From positions 248,001 to 312,000 of the forward strand of contig QZVU01000001.1 of NCBI GenBank assembly GCA_003602285.1: a stretch of 64,000 nt of DNA, read 5' to 3'. The translations under genes were made by a program, and so were the position numbers. Of the stretch, positions 33,731 to 42,676 are shown in pieces. The first letter of the stretch is position 1. Each line of letters begins with the position of its first letter. The notes under the pieces were generated by a model. It ran no database searches, was not told the DNA's origin, and worked only from the letters and a program-made list of their open reading frames with translations. This DNA is from Arthrobacter frigidicola. GTDB taxonomy: Bacteria > Actinomycetota > Actinomycetes > Actinomycetales > Micrococcaceae.

Positions 33731-34237
33731 TCACCTCAGGGACGCAACGTGCGCGGCGAGGCCACGCATTGCGTCTTCGAGGAGGCTCAGCTGCTCGGCG
33801 CTAAGAGGGGTGACAAATATGTCGCGTATTGCGTGCAGATGCGGGGACGATGCCTTTCTGTAGAGATGCGCACCCTCCGCAGTCAATAGAACTTCAGCCC
33901 CACGGTTATCATCAGCGGCCGCCTGCCTGCTGATGAGGCCGCGCCGCTCCATCCGGCCAAGGTGATGAGACAGCCGGCTTCTTTCCCAGCTGATAGTTTC
34001 CGCAAGCTGTGACGAACGCATGCTGTGCCCGGGCTGGTCGTACAGTGCGACCATGACCGCGTAATCACCCGGAGACAGACCCGAATCCTCCTGAAGGCGC
34101 AGTGCGACCAACTGCTTCGCCGCCTCCGATGTCTCAATAAACGCCCGCCAAACACGCAGTTCATCTGCCGTCGGTGAGCGACGACTGCTCTCAGCGACCA
34201 AGCCGTCGAGAGCGCGGTCTGCAGAGGTTTTTGACAT
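33731..34237 (-). CDS. MarR-family transcriptional regulator
   Basis: A 168-residue MarR protein starting at ATG 34237, with AGGATT 8 bases upstream. The winged helix reads LSPGDYAVMVALYDQPGHSMRSSQLAETISWERSRLSHHLGRMERRGLISRQAAADDNRGAEVLLTAEGAHLY. MarR proteins usually repress a neighbouring gene and respond to phenolic or oxidative signals. The convergent NmrA-like gene is the nearest candidate partner; a target operator was not identified. Confidence 0.9.
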   Translation of the reverse strand: MSKTSADRALDGLVAESSRRSPTADELRVWRAFIETSEAAKQLVALRLQEDSGLSPGDYAVMVALYDQPGHSMRSSQLAETISWERSRLSHHLGRMERRGLISRQAAADDNRGAEVLLTAEGAHLYRKASSPHLHAIRDIFVTPLSAEQLSLLEDAMRGLAAHVASLR

Positions 34238-34336
34238 GTGAACAATCCTATTCCCGCTCTTAGCGGCCCCTTCACAAAGCCGAACCGTCTCCCTTTCAGG
34301 CTTTCCGTTAGGCCAGCGTCTTATTGCTGATTCCTA

Positions 34337-35533
34337 TCAGTGCCCCGAGCGTACGGCCAGTCGCGTCCCCCGGTACAGGAGGCTCTCGAGTGCGACGAGG
34401 GTGGCTGCTGCGACTGATACCAGGACCAGGGCGGACAGCGGCGGGATCTGGGCCGCGACGGGGATCAGGGCCAGGAGGGCAGCCGCCCCGCCGAGCCGCC
34501 ATTTCTTCCATCCCCCGCCGATCCGCCGCCAGAACCCGGCGCTGCCCAGCAGGTACAGGGCCGCACCGCCGAGGAGGGCGAAGGCGCCCAGGGCGCCGAA
34601 AGGCCCTGACTCGTAGATGTGCGCCAGGACATCCTCCACCCCGAGCGCCGACAGGATAATCCCTGCGACGAGGGGCAGGTGCAGGTAGGTGTATCCGTCC
34701 ACGGCGGCTGACGCCCTTTCGGCCCCACGTAGCGCGGCGAACCGGTGCTCGGCGGCGATGGCGGTGACGTCGAAGTGAAGCCACCAGAGGCAGATGGAGA
34801 GGGCCACGCCAAAGACAGCACCGACGAGGATCGGGGTGCTCACGGGCTCCTGCGAGGCGCCGACGCCGATCGCCACGATCGATTCGCCGAGCGCCAGGAT
34901 GACGATGAGGCCGTACCGCTCGGTCCAGTGCGCCGCCGAATGCACCCGCCAGTTGCCGTGCTTTGACGTGATGTAGGTGAGGGCGGCGTCCACGCCGACT
35001 CCGGCGAGCCAGAACCAGGTCTGCGCCGGACCTCCGACGAGGGCCCCGGTCACGATGAGCGCCGAACCGAGCACCATGCCGCCGGCGGTCTTGGCGATCT
35101 GCCGGCGCAGTGGCTCGTCATTTCCGGCCGCGTAGGCGTACAGGGTCAGGTGCAGGACGCGGACGACAGCGTAGGAAAGCGCCAGCATCAGGGGGCCGCT
35201 GAGGCCGCCTTCGAGGTCGTGGAAGGCCTCCGGTATGGCGAGGGAGGAGATGAACATGGCGACCATGACGACGGACAACCCCAGCCGCATGATGCCCTCA
35301 TCGACATGGGTCTGGTTGGACAGCCAGGAGAAGGACACCCAGGACCACCAGAGCAGGGTCAGGATGATCATTCCCTGCAGGACGCCGAGAAAGGAATGCT
35401 CGTGCGCCATGAAACCTGTGACCCGCGTGAAGGCGAAGACGAAGACCAGGTCGAAGAAGAGTTCGAAGGTGGTGACCCGGTGGGATTCGTCCGAGACCCT
35501 TGCGGCGGGAAGTGTCTTTCGCGGTGATGCCAT
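34337..35533 (-). CDS. Low temperature requirement A (LtrA) family membrane protein
   Basis: A 398-residue membrane protein with the LtrA signature near the N-terminus: RVTTFELFFDLVFVFAFTRVTGFM, then a series of about ten hydrophobic segments through residue 385 and the motif ERYGLIVILALGESIVAIG in the middle. LtrA was first linked to growth of Listeria at low temperature; the biochemical role is not known. The start has GGAG very close to the ATG. It stands alone between the MarR and flavodoxin-like genes, all on the minus strand. Confidence 0.9.
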   Translation of the reverse strand: MASPRKTLPAARVSDESHRVTTFELFFDLVFVFAFTRVTGFMAHEHSFLGVLQGMIILTLLWWSWVSFSWLSNQTHVDEGIMRLGLSVVMVAMFISSLAIPEAFHDLEGGLSGPLMLALSYAVVRVLHLTLYAYAAGNDEPLRRQIAKTAGGMVLGSALIVTGALVGGPAQTWFWLAGVGVDAALTYITSKHGNWRVHSAAHWTERYGLIVILALGESIVAIGVGASQEPVSTPILVGAVFGVALSICLWWLHFDVTAIAAEHRFAALRGAERASAAVDGYTYLHLPLVAGIILSALGVEDVLAHIYESGPFGALGAFALLGGAALYLLGSAGFWRRIGGGWKKWRLGGAAALLALIPVAAQIPPLSALVLVSVAAATLVALESLLYRGTRLAVRSGH

Positions 35534-35618
35534 GGCTCCAAGAATAAGTGGCGGAGCGGCCCCGACCTATGCGGGAGCGGACGCACCCGCGCGTGTCCCG
35601 GCCGGCCCTCCGGTGTGA

Positions 35619-36356
35619 TCAGCGGTATTCAGGATTGGGATGCGGCTCCGATTGATCGCGATCTCTCCACTCCCCGGGGAGATTCCCCCACGCGGGAATA
35701 CCGTTGTTGCGCCGCAGCATGTCCGCCATGTGAAGCAGATTCCAGGTCATGAAGGTCGTATTGCGGTTTGTGAAGTTGTTCTCGGGTCCGCCCGAACCCC
35801 GGTCGAGGTAACTCGGTCCTGGACCGGCTTCGCCAATCCATCCCGCATCGGCGGCAGGCGGAATGGAAAAGCCGATGTGCTGGAGGCTGTAGAGGATGTT
35901 CATGGCACAGTGCTTAACGCCGTCCTCATTCCCGGTCAGCAGTGCCCCGGCCGTTTTCCCGTAGTACAGGAACTGACCATTGGCTTGCGTCACACCCGAC
36001 ATCGAGTAGAGGCGTTCGATGATCCGCTTGGTGATCGAACTGTTGTCACCGAGCCAGATAGGCCCGGCAATGACGAGGATATCGGCCAGCATCACTTCAG
36101 CGGCGACGATCGGCCAGTCGTCATGGTCCCACCCTCGTTCCGTCATGTCGGGGTAGACACCGGTCGCAATGTCGAGGTCAACCGGTCGGATGATGTTCAC
36201 CTCCACCCCATTCGTGCGCATGATGTTCGCACTCTTATCAATGAGGCCGGAGGTGTGACTCAGCTCGGGACTGCGTTTCAGCGTGCAATTGAGGAAGAGA
36301 GCACGCAGACCCGCCGGGGTCGTGTGGCGGTTCGGGGGCTGCTGGGAATCTGGCAT
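35619..36356 (-). CDS. Flavodoxin-fold NAD(P)H-dependent oxidoreductase
   Basis: A 245-residue protein of the NADPH-dependent FMN reductase group. The first strand and phosphate loop are LRALFLNCTLKRSPELSHTSGLIDKS (FMN phosphate binding), followed by ILVIAGPIWLGDNSSITKRIIERLYSMSG, the usual second flavin-contact region, and GALLTGNEDGVKHCAMNILYSLQHIG. The C-terminal part (residues 180-245) has SYLDRGSGGPENNFTNRNT. It reduces a quinone, nitro or azo compound, or free flavin; the substrate is unknown. It lies about 95 bases after the GNAT gene on the same strand. Confidence 0.85.
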   Translation of the reverse strand: MPDSQQPPNRHTTPAGLRALFLNCTLKRSPELSHTSGLIDKSANIMRTNGVEVNIIRPVDLDIATGVYPDMTERGWDHDDWPIVAAEVMLADILVIAGPIWLGDNSSITKRIIERLYSMSGVTQANGQFLYYGKTAGALLTGNEDGVKHCAMNILYSLQHIGFSIPPAADAGWIGEAGPGPSYLDRGSGGPENNFTNRNTTFMTWNLLHMADMLRRNNGIPAWGNLPGEWRDRDQSEPHPNPEYR

Positions 36357-36451
36357 CGATCGAGTACCCTTCGTGGCTGTTGAGCAGATAAGTTTCGGCG
36401 CGCATACCGCGGATCCCGTCCACGGGTCGTCCCATCGCCGGTCCCCATGGG

Positions 36452-36817
36452 TCAGTCATGTTCCTTCGGCGCAGCGGACCGTTTCCGGGACTGCAGCGCG
36501 CCGTCCAAGAATCTAAGGAGCGGTTCCGTCGGTTCCAGAACGTCGGGCAAATACTCAGGATGATGGGCCAGGTAACTTTTAATATACGGACACACAGGAA
36601 CGATGATCTTCCCCCCATCGACCGTCTTGCTCAGCGCGTACTCAGCCAACGTCCCCGCGATGCCCTGCCCCGCATACTCGTCGATTACGGCCGTATGGAA
36701 GAAAATGCGATGATCGCCGTCGTCATCCACGTAAGCGGCCTGACCAACGTAATGACGACCCGCCCGTACCTCAAACCTGCTGCGCGGGGTGTTCTGTCCT
36801 AGGTTCAACTCATTCAC
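36452..36817 (-). CDS. GNAT-family N-acetyltransferase (small, COG2388 type)
   Basis: A 121-residue GNAT protein starting at GTG 36817, preceded by GGGAGGG. The core reads RSRFEVRAGRHYVGQAAYVDDDGDHRIFFHTAVIDEYAGQGIAGTLAEYAL; the acetyl-CoA loop is YAGQGIAG (a Q/RxxGxA-type motif), followed by KIIVPVCPYIKSYLAHHPEY, which is a hallmark of this short subgroup. The substrate is unknown. It is first in a probable pair with the flavodoxin-like gene. Confidence 0.88.
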   Translation of the reverse strand: MNELNLGQNTPRSRFEVRAGRHYVGQAAYVDDDGDHRIFFHTAVIDEYAGQGIAGTLAEYALSKTVDGGKIIVPVCPYIKSYLAHHPEYLPDVLEPTEPLLRFLDGALQSRKRSAAPKEHD

Positions 36818-37140
36818 TGACCCTCCCGGAAAAATAGTATCCAGCGCGTTGGATCATTCTGCTTCGTCTTCTCACCCGTCGCAGAGTGTGCGAAACAGAA
36901 TTCCTGCAGGCAGCCCGCCCCGGCCTGCTCCGACGCCATCGTAACCCGCTGCCGATGCGCTTTCCTGGCCGATATCGGGGGATGGTGCATCCTGTGGTCC
37001 GCGCGGATCTCGCGTTCTGGCGTGGCCGATACGCTCCGTGTCACGATGCGCCATTCAGAACGAGGGGCTGGTTATGATCTCTCCAAGCACCCTTCCGCGG
37101 TCGACGCCGGAGCGGTGCGTCCTTGCAGATTCATCGACGA
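36818..37140. other. Intergenic stretch with no recognisable gene
   Basis: About 320 bases between the divergent GNAT and DUF5996 genes. Frames on both strands are open for 60-75 codons but have no homology or ribosome site. It must carry the two divergent promoters; I could not locate them with confidence. Confidence 0.4.
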
Positions 37141-38145
37141 ATGACAGGACCATCAATGCACACCGGTATGACTGGACCAGAGCTGCAGGCTGACATGGCG
37201 GGCCCGGGCGGGACAATGGCGGGGCGGGAGGGATGGCCTGCGCTGCGGGTCTCGGAGTGGCAGGACACCCAGGCCACGCTGCACATGTGGCTGCAGGTTG
37301 TCGGCAAGATCCGGATGGCGCACGCGCCGCTGGTCAATCACTGGTGGCAGGTGCCGCTGTACGTGACGCCGCGGGGCCTGGGCACGTCGTCAATTCCGTA
37401 CGGCAACGGCATGTTCGACCTCGAGTTCGACGTCGTCGCGCACCGCCTGCTGGTACGCAGCAGTTCCGGTGAGGACCGCAGCGTGCCCCTGGAGCCGCAG
37501 TCCGTCGCGCAGTTCCATGAGCGGACCATGGCGGCGCTGACCGAGCTCGGGATCGAAGCGCCGATCCGGCCTGTACCCACCGAGGTCGATCCCGCCGTCC
37601 CTTTCGCCGAGGACCACGCCAACACCTCCTATGACGCGGAGGCCGTCACGGCCTACTGGCGTCAGCTGGTCCAGGCCGAGCGCGTCATCACCCGCTTTCG
37701 GGCCGAGTTCCTCGGGAAGGTCAGCCCGGTGCACTACTTTTGGGGCGCCATGGACCTGGCCTGCACGCGCTTCTCGGGCCGGCCCGCGCCTACCCACCCG
37801 GGCGGCGCCCCAAACTGTGCCGACTGGGTCATGGAGGAGGGGTACTCCCACGAACTCTCGAGCTGTGGCTTCTGGGCCGGCGGAGGGGAGGAAGGAGCGT
37901 TCTACTCCTACGCCTATCCCGAGCCGGAGGGTTATCGGGATACACCCATCGGCGTCGAAGGTGCCTTCTACAGCGAAGAATTCCGCCAGTTTTTGCTGCC
38001 TTACGAGGCCGTGCGGACCGCGGCGGATCCCGATGCCACACTGCTCGAGTTCCTGCGCGCCACCTACGGTGCCGCGGCGACCACCGCATCATGGGACGAA
38101 GACCTTATCTGCGATCCGCACCGGCTCGACAAGCACGCCCGATAG
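37141..38145 (+). CDS. DUF5996 family protein
   Basis: About 334 residues. The conserved part starts WPALRVSEWQDTQATLHMWLQVVGKIRMAHAPLVNHWWQVPLYVTPRGLGTSSIPY and continues with PVHYFWGAMDLACTRFSGRPAPTHPGG and SHELSSCGFWAGGGEEGAFYSYAYPEP, all characteristic of DUF5996. Function is unknown. The start is uncertain: the N-terminus is Met-rich with possible starts at 37141, 37156, 37168, 37195 and 37216, and the core family begins after the last of these. It stands alone and ends at a very strong hairpin. Confidence 0.85.
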   Translation: MTGPSMHTGMTGPELQADMAGPGGTMAGREGWPALRVSEWQDTQATLHMWLQVVGKIRMAHAPLVNHWWQVPLYVTPRGLGTSSIPYGNGMFDLEFDVVAHRLLVRSSSGEDRSVPLEPQSVAQFHERTMAALTELGIEAPIRPVPTEVDPAVPFAEDHANTSYDAEAVTAYWRQLVQAERVITRFRAEFLGKVSPVHYFWGAMDLACTRFSGRPAPTHPGGAPNCADWVMEEGYSHELSSCGFWAGGGEEGAFYSYAYPEPEGYRDTPIGVEGAFYSEEFRQFLLPYEAVRTAADPDATLLEFLRATYGAAATTASWDEDLICDPHRLDKHAR

Positions 38146-38182
38146 GAAAGGACCCGACGGAGCCCGGACGTTGAACCGATAG

Positions 38183-38229
38183 GTCCCCGCGGTGCTGTCC
38201 ACTGCAGCTGTGGACAGCACCGCGGGGAC
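38183..38229. terminator. Bidirectional terminator, perfect 20-bp stem
   Basis: GTCCCCGCGGTGCTGTCCAC (38183-38202) pairs perfectly with 38210-38229 across a 7-base loop, between the convergent DUF5996 and CPBP genes. Confidence 0.85.
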
Positions 38230-38261
38230 GGTGCGTGGCACGAGGTGCCGGATCGATACCG

Positions 38262-39356
38262 TCAGGCGTGGTGGTTTGACCCGCCGGCAGGGGAGTCGGA
38301 TCGTTTCGGGGAACGTTTCGCACGTTCGATCAGCCATACCATGATCACCACTGCGACGTTCATGAGCATCAGAATGATCATGGCCGGCCCGGGACCGGAA
38401 TCGGCGCCCCGCTCGAGGACGTCCGCGCCATTGCCGGAGTACACGGCGTTGGCAATACCTGCGACGACGTTATTGGAGACATGGAACGCTATCGCCGCTT
38501 CGAGCCCTCCACTGATGAGTCCCATGATCACTGTGCAGGCGGAGAAGACAAGAAGATAACTGACAAACCATGGCTCCACTGACACGTGAACCAGGGCGAA
38601 CAACACCCCCGAGACGATAATGCCGAAAGCGATTGCGGGGCGCACGCCACGGAACCACGATCCGGCTGCCGGGACGACCGCTCCCCGGAACAACACCTCC
38701 TCGCCTGCGGACTGGAAAGGTATCGCTACCAGTGTCACGAGACTGATGAGGAGGGTGGTGGCCCCGATTTCGATGGCACCCGTGCCGGTGGACTCAGGGG
38801 CGATCAGCCTGGTGACGGTGCCGCCGATCGCGACCAGCACGGCTGAGCCGAGGAGATAAACGCGCATCCGGCGCCAATCGAAGGACCGGTTATGGCGGAA
38901 CAGGCTTCGCCACGGGACATTTGCCAACCGGGCCGTGAGCGCCGTTATGATCAGCGAGGCAAGGCCGGTGCTCAGGCCGACTGCAAGGATCGTCAGCGGA
39001 GTAAGTGCGGGATTAAGGGGATCGGCAGGACCTTCGATCAGCGTCACAACCTGAAAAATCACGATCTGCATAACGAGCAAGACCACAGGCACCGCGATGA
39101 GGACAATCAGGGACTTCCACCGCTTCATCCGGATATGCACGCCGAAGGGCCGGTCGGAGATCGGAGCCGAAGCCTTCTTGCCGCTCTGCTCCTGCAGGGG
39201 CTGTGGCCGGTCCTGAGGGAATGCGCCGCTGCTCACAGGACCACCCACCCTGCCGCACGCACGGGCGGCGTCGCGGGAAGGCATCCCCCCAGATGACTTT
39301 GCGACCTCCGGCTCAGAGCGAAGCCCCAATTCCCGACGCGAAGAGCGTCCATCCAT
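38262..39356 (-). CDS. CPBP-family intramembrane metalloprotease (Abi/CAAX protease-like)
   Basis: A protein of about 364 residues with some eight membrane segments. The CPBP motifs are in order: EEVLFRG (EExxxR), FALVHVS (FxxxH) and AFHVSNNVVAG (HxxxN/B). The first 70 residues are hydrophilic and of low complexity. CPBP proteins include prenyl-protein proteases and bacteriocin self-immunity proteins. The start at 39356 (MDGRSSRR) is tentative; the frame is open to 39431. It is divergent from a TetR gene across a perfect 32-bp palindrome, so repression by that protein is likely. Confidence 0.85.
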   Translation of the reverse strand: MDGRSSRRELGLRSEPEVAKSSGGMPSRDAARACGRVGGPVSSGAFPQDRPQPLQEQSGKKASAPISDRPFGVHIRMKRWKSLIVLIAVPVVLLVMQIVIFQVVTLIEGPADPLNPALTPLTILAVGLSTGLASLIITALTARLANVPWRSLFRHNRSFDWRRMRVYLLGSAVLVAIGGTVTRLIAPESTGTGAIEIGATTLLISLVTLVAIPFQSAGEEVLFRGAVVPAAGSWFRGVRPAIAFGIIVSGVLFALVHVSVEPWFVSYLLVFSACTVIMGLISGGLEAAIAFHVSNNVVAGIANAVYSGNGADVLERGADSGPGPAMIILMLMNVAVVIMVWLIERAKRSPKRSDSPAGGSNHHA

Positions 39357-39467
39357 ATAACCATCATGTGTTCCTCTCAAAATAGTGTCGGTCAGCATCA
39401 CCGAACCGCACGTCAAAAATGCTTCGACCAAACACCGGGTTCTCCTCGGAGGAGACCGTCACGGCAC

Positions 39468-39499
39468 ACTATCACACCGTACTAGTACGGTGTGATAGT
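39468..39499. promoter_or_regulatory. Perfect 32-bp palindromic operator (TetR site)
   Basis: ACTATCACACCGTACT followed at once by its exact reverse complement. It lies between the divergent CPBP and TetR genes, about 107 bases from the TetR ATG. A related site with the same ACTATCACA and CGTACTAGTACG core is at 42611-42642. Confidence 0.85.
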
Positions 39500-39605
39500 C
39501 GAGGTTATGCATCTATCAGCGGGTATTCCGTGGTTCGTCCGTTGGCGTGTGCATTGGCAGCGCTGGCTGGCACGATGTGTCGATAGCATGGAGCAGGAGG
39601 CATAT

Positions 39606-40283
39606 ATGGAGACACACGACGCCGGGAGCGTCAGTTCACGCGAAAAGGTCCTTGCTGCCGCAGCAGCGATGATGGCCGAAAACCCCGCGGCGAACCTTAG
39701 CGTTCGTGCGGTCGCTGCGCGCGCCGGGGTGAGTGTCGGATCACTCAGGTTTCACTTCCCCACCCAGGACGCCCTTCAGGGCGCCCTGCTGACGCGGATC
39801 TACGACCATTTCTTCCCTGAGGACCCGATCCGTGATCCTGCGCTGTCCGCACGAGATCGTCTGGTGGCGTGCCTGCGGCAAATCCTCGCTCCCACCGGGG
39901 TGGGGGCCGAGGCCCGCAAAGCCTGGGAAACGGTATATAAGGCCTTCATCGAGCCAGAGCAGACCGCGGACCTCCGCTCAACCTACGCGGGGATCGAGCG
40001 GGAATCTTTGCGTCGCGTCACCTACTGGCTTTCGATCATGGCCGACGAGGGCGCCCTCCCGCGGGCCGATCACACGCCGCAGGCGCGGTTTCTCCTCACC
40101 GTGCTCAACGGACTCTCGTATGAGCGGGCCCTTCCGTCGAGTGAATCGCTCCTTCAGGCCGAAACCACCACGCTCTACCTCGCCGCAGATGCGGTGCTCG
40201 GAACCGGCCGTACCGGCGAGCGGCCAGAGACCACGAGTGCGTCAATCGGCCAACATGCCGGCGACGCGGGGAGTGCCCCCTAG
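39606..40283 (+). CDS. TetR-family transcriptional regulator
   Basis: A 225-residue TetR protein starting at ATG 39606, with GGAGG 6 bases upstream; the longer frame to 39492 overlaps the operator. The HTH is SSREKVLAAAAAMMAENPAANLSVRAVAARAGVSVGSLRFHFPTQDALQGALL. The ligand-binding part includes RKAWETVYKAFIEPEQTADLRS. It is divergent from the CPBP gene and convergent with the ABC exporter operon. The perfect palindrome next to it and the similar site upstream of the exporter suggest that it represses itself, the CPBP gene and the exporter. Confidence 0.9.
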   Translation: METHDAGSVSSREKVLAAAAAMMAENPAANLSVRAVAARAGVSVGSLRFHFPTQDALQGALLTRIYDHFFPEDPIRDPALSARDRLVACLRQILAPTGVGAEARKAWETVYKAFIEPEQTADLRSTYAGIERESLRRVTYWLSIMADEGALPRADHTPQARFLLTVLNGLSYERALPSSESLLQAETTTLYLAADAVLGTGRTGERPETTSASIGQHAGDAGSAP

Positions 40284-40361
40284 CTTCATGCTGGCCCGGT
40301 CCGCCGCATGGCATTCAGAAAATCGGGCCGCTTGGCACCGCTGCCGGGAGGGTGCCGCGGG

Positions 40362-40412
40362 CTCGGTGAGGGTTCCACAGCGTTCGCTCTGCGGTCCCCT
40401 CACCGAGAATTT
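40362..40412. terminator. Bidirectional hairpin between TetR and ABC permease genes
   Basis: CTCGGTGAGGG (40362-40372) pairs with CCCTCACCGAG (40397-40407), with a second inner stem (CCACAG/CTGCGG-type). It is followed by AATTT. It lies between convergent genes. Confidence 0.65.
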
Positions 40413-40446
40413 GTGACCCAGGCATGGGCCAGGGGTGGGATGGTTT

Positions 40447-41322
40447 CTAGACGTCCCGCTTCTTGGTGACGATGAGGGCAGCGACGAGGAATGCCACGGC
40501 CCAGGCACCCATGACGAGTCCGCCCTGGAGTTGGGTGAGGGTGTCCCCGGCCGCGGTCACGGCGACCATTCTGTTGCCTGCCTCCCCGGGCAGGAAACGT
40601 GCTGCGTCGGGAACCCAGGCGGCCAGACCCGAAAGAAGCTGCATGATGACCGGCAGGACGAAGAAGATTCCGACGGCCGTGACCACGCCGCCGGCGGTGT
40701 TGCGCAGCAGTATCCCCAAGGATATCGAGATGACCGCCACGAGGGCCAGGAACGTGCCGGTGTTGACGATGCTCGCCAGGACGCCGTCCTCGGTGAGGGC
40801 GAAATCAATGTCCTGGCCGCCAAGGATGGGCTGGGCGATCAGGTAGGACACCACGGCGCTGAGCAGACCCACGAGGAAGGAGACGGCTGCGATGACGACC
40901 GTCTTCGCCAGCAGTGCCGGGGTGCGCCCGGGGACCGCGACCATGGTGGAGCGGATCATTCCCGTGGTCCACTCGGAGGCGATCAGGACCACCGCCAGGG
41001 AGGCGATGAGCAGCTGCCCGAAAATCAATCCGGATGAGGGTGTGGTGAGCGCATCCGTGGCGGGGCTGCCGGGGCCCTGCGCCTGGAGATCGGCGGGCAG
41101 ACTGCCGTCATTGATCGACTGTGCGAGTTGGGCGTACCCCCAGGCGGTCAGCGCGGCAAGACCGATCATGACCAGAACGGTGGAGGCGATCAGGATCACG
41201 GTCGAGCGGACCGTGGTGACCTTGATCCATTCGGATCGAAGCACCCGGGAGAAGGTAATGCCCGAGCCGGGCCGGGGGGCGTGCCTGCTTGGTGAGGGCG
41301 ATGTGGCTGTCTGTGCGCTCAT
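40447..41322 (-). CDS. ABC-2 type exporter permease
   Basis: A 291-residue membrane protein starting at ATG 41322, which overlaps the ATPase stop in ATGA; the frame continues upstream without homology. Features: a hydrophilic start, FSRVLRSEWIKVTTVRSTVILIASTVLVMIGLAAL, an external loop (about residues 65-95), then five more membrane segments, including SGLIFGQLLIASLAVVLIASEWTTGMIRSTMVAVPGRTPALLAK, a common permease signature. The end is basic (TKKRDV). It exports an unknown compound with the ATPase encoded upstream. Confidence 0.88.
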   Translation of the reverse strand: MSAQTATSPSPSRHAPRPGSGITFSRVLRSEWIKVTTVRSTVILIASTVLVMIGLAALTAWGYAQLAQSINDGSLPADLQAQGPGSPATDALTTPSSGLIFGQLLIASLAVVLIASEWTTGMIRSTMVAVPGRTPALLAKTVVIAAVSFLVGLLSAVVSYLIAQPILGGQDIDFALTEDGVLASIVNTGTFLALVAVISISLGILLRNTAGGVVTAVGIFFVLPVIMQLLSGLAAWVPDAARFLPGEAGNRMVAVTAAGDTLTQLQGGLVMGAWAVAFLVAALIVTKKRDV

Positions 41323-42284
41323 GGTCGGCGTCCTTCCACGGGGATGGTGAGCTGGGTGGTGTCCGGGGCGGTGGGGGAGAGGCTGTGGGACTGGTATTCG
41401 ACCTCGGCCTGGGTGAGCTGCATGTAGGCGTCCTCCAGGGACAACTGCAGGGGGGTCAGTTCGTAGATCAGGACGCCGGTCCGCTGGGCGGTCTCGGCGA
41501 TCCGGCGCGGGTCGACGCCGGTGATCTCGATCAGTTCCGGTTCCAGGAGCTGTGAGCTGACGCCGTCGCCGGCGAGGGGATTCAGCAGGTCCTGCGGCCG
41601 GTCTGCGCGGACCCGGACCCTGGCCTTGCTTTGACCGTCGATGATGTCCTGGATCGGGGCGTCGGCGATGATCCGTCCGCGCCCGATAACGATCAGGTGA
41701 TCGGCCGTCAGGGCCATCTCGGACATCAGGTGCGAGGACAGGAACACCGTACGGCCCTCGGCGGCCAGGTCCCTGGCGAGATGGCGCACCCACTGCACGC
41801 CCTCGGGATCGAGACCGTTGACCGGCTCGTCCAGGATCACCGTCTGGGGATCCCCCAGCAGGGCCACCGCGATGCCCAGGCGCTGGCCCATGCCCAGGGA
41901 GAACCCGCCCACGCGCTTCTTCGCGACCGCGCCCAGCCCGGTGAGCTCGATGACCTCGTTGACCCGGGAGTTCGGGATGCCGTGGGTGGCCGCCATCGCC
42001 CGCAGGTGGTTGTACGCCGAGCGCTTGGTGTGGACCGCCTTGGCATCGAGCAGCGCCCCGACCTCGTGCAGCGGGGCCTTGTGCTTCGCGTAGGGCCGGC
42101 CGTTGATGGTCACCTGCCCGCCGCTGGGATTATCCAGTCCCATGATCATGCGCATCGTCGTGGACTTCCCCGCACCATTCGGGCCCAGGAACCCGGTCAC
42201 CCTCCCCGGCTGGACAGTGAACGACACGGAATCCACCGCCGTCTTTGCGCCATAGCGCTTCGTCAGGGTCTGAGCTTCGATCAT
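41319..42284 (-). CDS. ABC-2 type exporter ATP-binding protein
   Basis: A 321-residue ATPase starting at ATG 42284 (MIEAQTLTKRYGAKTAVDSVSF), 6-7 bases after AAGGATT; the frame continues upstream to 42476 without homology. Walker A is GPNGAGKST, the signature is FSLGMGQRLGIAVALL, Walker B is TVILDEPVNGLDPEGVQW and the switch His is in LSSHLMSEMALTADHL. The C-terminal 100 residues form the usual drug-exporter extension. It is coupled to the permease gene by ATGA. The leader, nearly 400 bases long, holds a site like the TetR palindrome at 39468-39499. Confidence 0.92.
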   Translation of the reverse strand: MIEAQTLTKRYGAKTAVDSVSFTVQPGRVTGFLGPNGAGKSTTMRMIMGLDNPSGGQVTINGRPYAKHKAPLHEVGALLDAKAVHTKRSAYNHLRAMAATHGIPNSRVNEVIELTGLGAVAKKRVGGFSLGMGQRLGIAVALLGDPQTVILDEPVNGLDPEGVQWVRHLARDLAAEGRTVFLSSHLMSEMALTADHLIVIGRGRIIADAPIQDIIDGQSKARVRVRADRPQDLLNPLAGDGVSSQLLEPELIEITGVDPRRIAETAQRTGVLIYELTPLQLSLEDAYMQLTQAEVEYQSHSLSPTAPDTTQLTIPVEGRRP

Positions 42285-42676
42285 GGGCCAATCCTTCTCG
42301 TCGATGTAGCAGTGAATGTCTTTATCTGCACGTCCGGGCGCCTCGTAGCCCCACCTGTAGGTCGGGTCGTCGAACTGTCGTCCTGGGATACGCGGGCAAG
42401 CTGGTAGTGAAATTGTCGGTATCAGGTAGGGATCGTGGCGTTTCGGTTCCCGCCGATGATTAGAAACTGTGTTCACACAACAGGGTCAACCTGGAACGCC
42501 CGGCCCCGACAGATTCCAGATTGTGAGTAGGGGCGGATGCCTGGTGCTCACTGATCCTGCACCGGGCACAGCAGGGTCTCTAGGCGACGTCAGGTGACAT
42601 TTCCGTCCATACTATCACAGCGTACTAGTACGCCGTACTGGAAGGGGTGCGGCGCACCCGCATTCCACCGGACGAA
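42285..42676. other. Long leader/promoter region of the ABC exporter operon
   Basis: About 390 bases between the exporter ATPase start and the HxlR stop, both minus strand. The clear item is the TetR-like site at 42611-42642. No coding frame with homology is seen. Confidence 0.5.
42611..42642. promoter_or_regulatory. Second copy (degenerate) of the TetR palindrome
   Basis: Reads ACTATCACAGCGTACT then AGTACGCCGTACTGG. The left half matches 15 of 16 bases of the operator at 39468-39499, and the core GCGTACTAGTACGC is a perfect 14-bp palindrome. It lies upstream of the ABC exporter operon. Confidence 0.75.

Noticed and set aside
36814-37044. 76-codon minus-strand ORF upstream of the GNAT gene
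   Set aside because: No homology; the GNAT gene has its own good GTG start and ribosome site inside the overlap.
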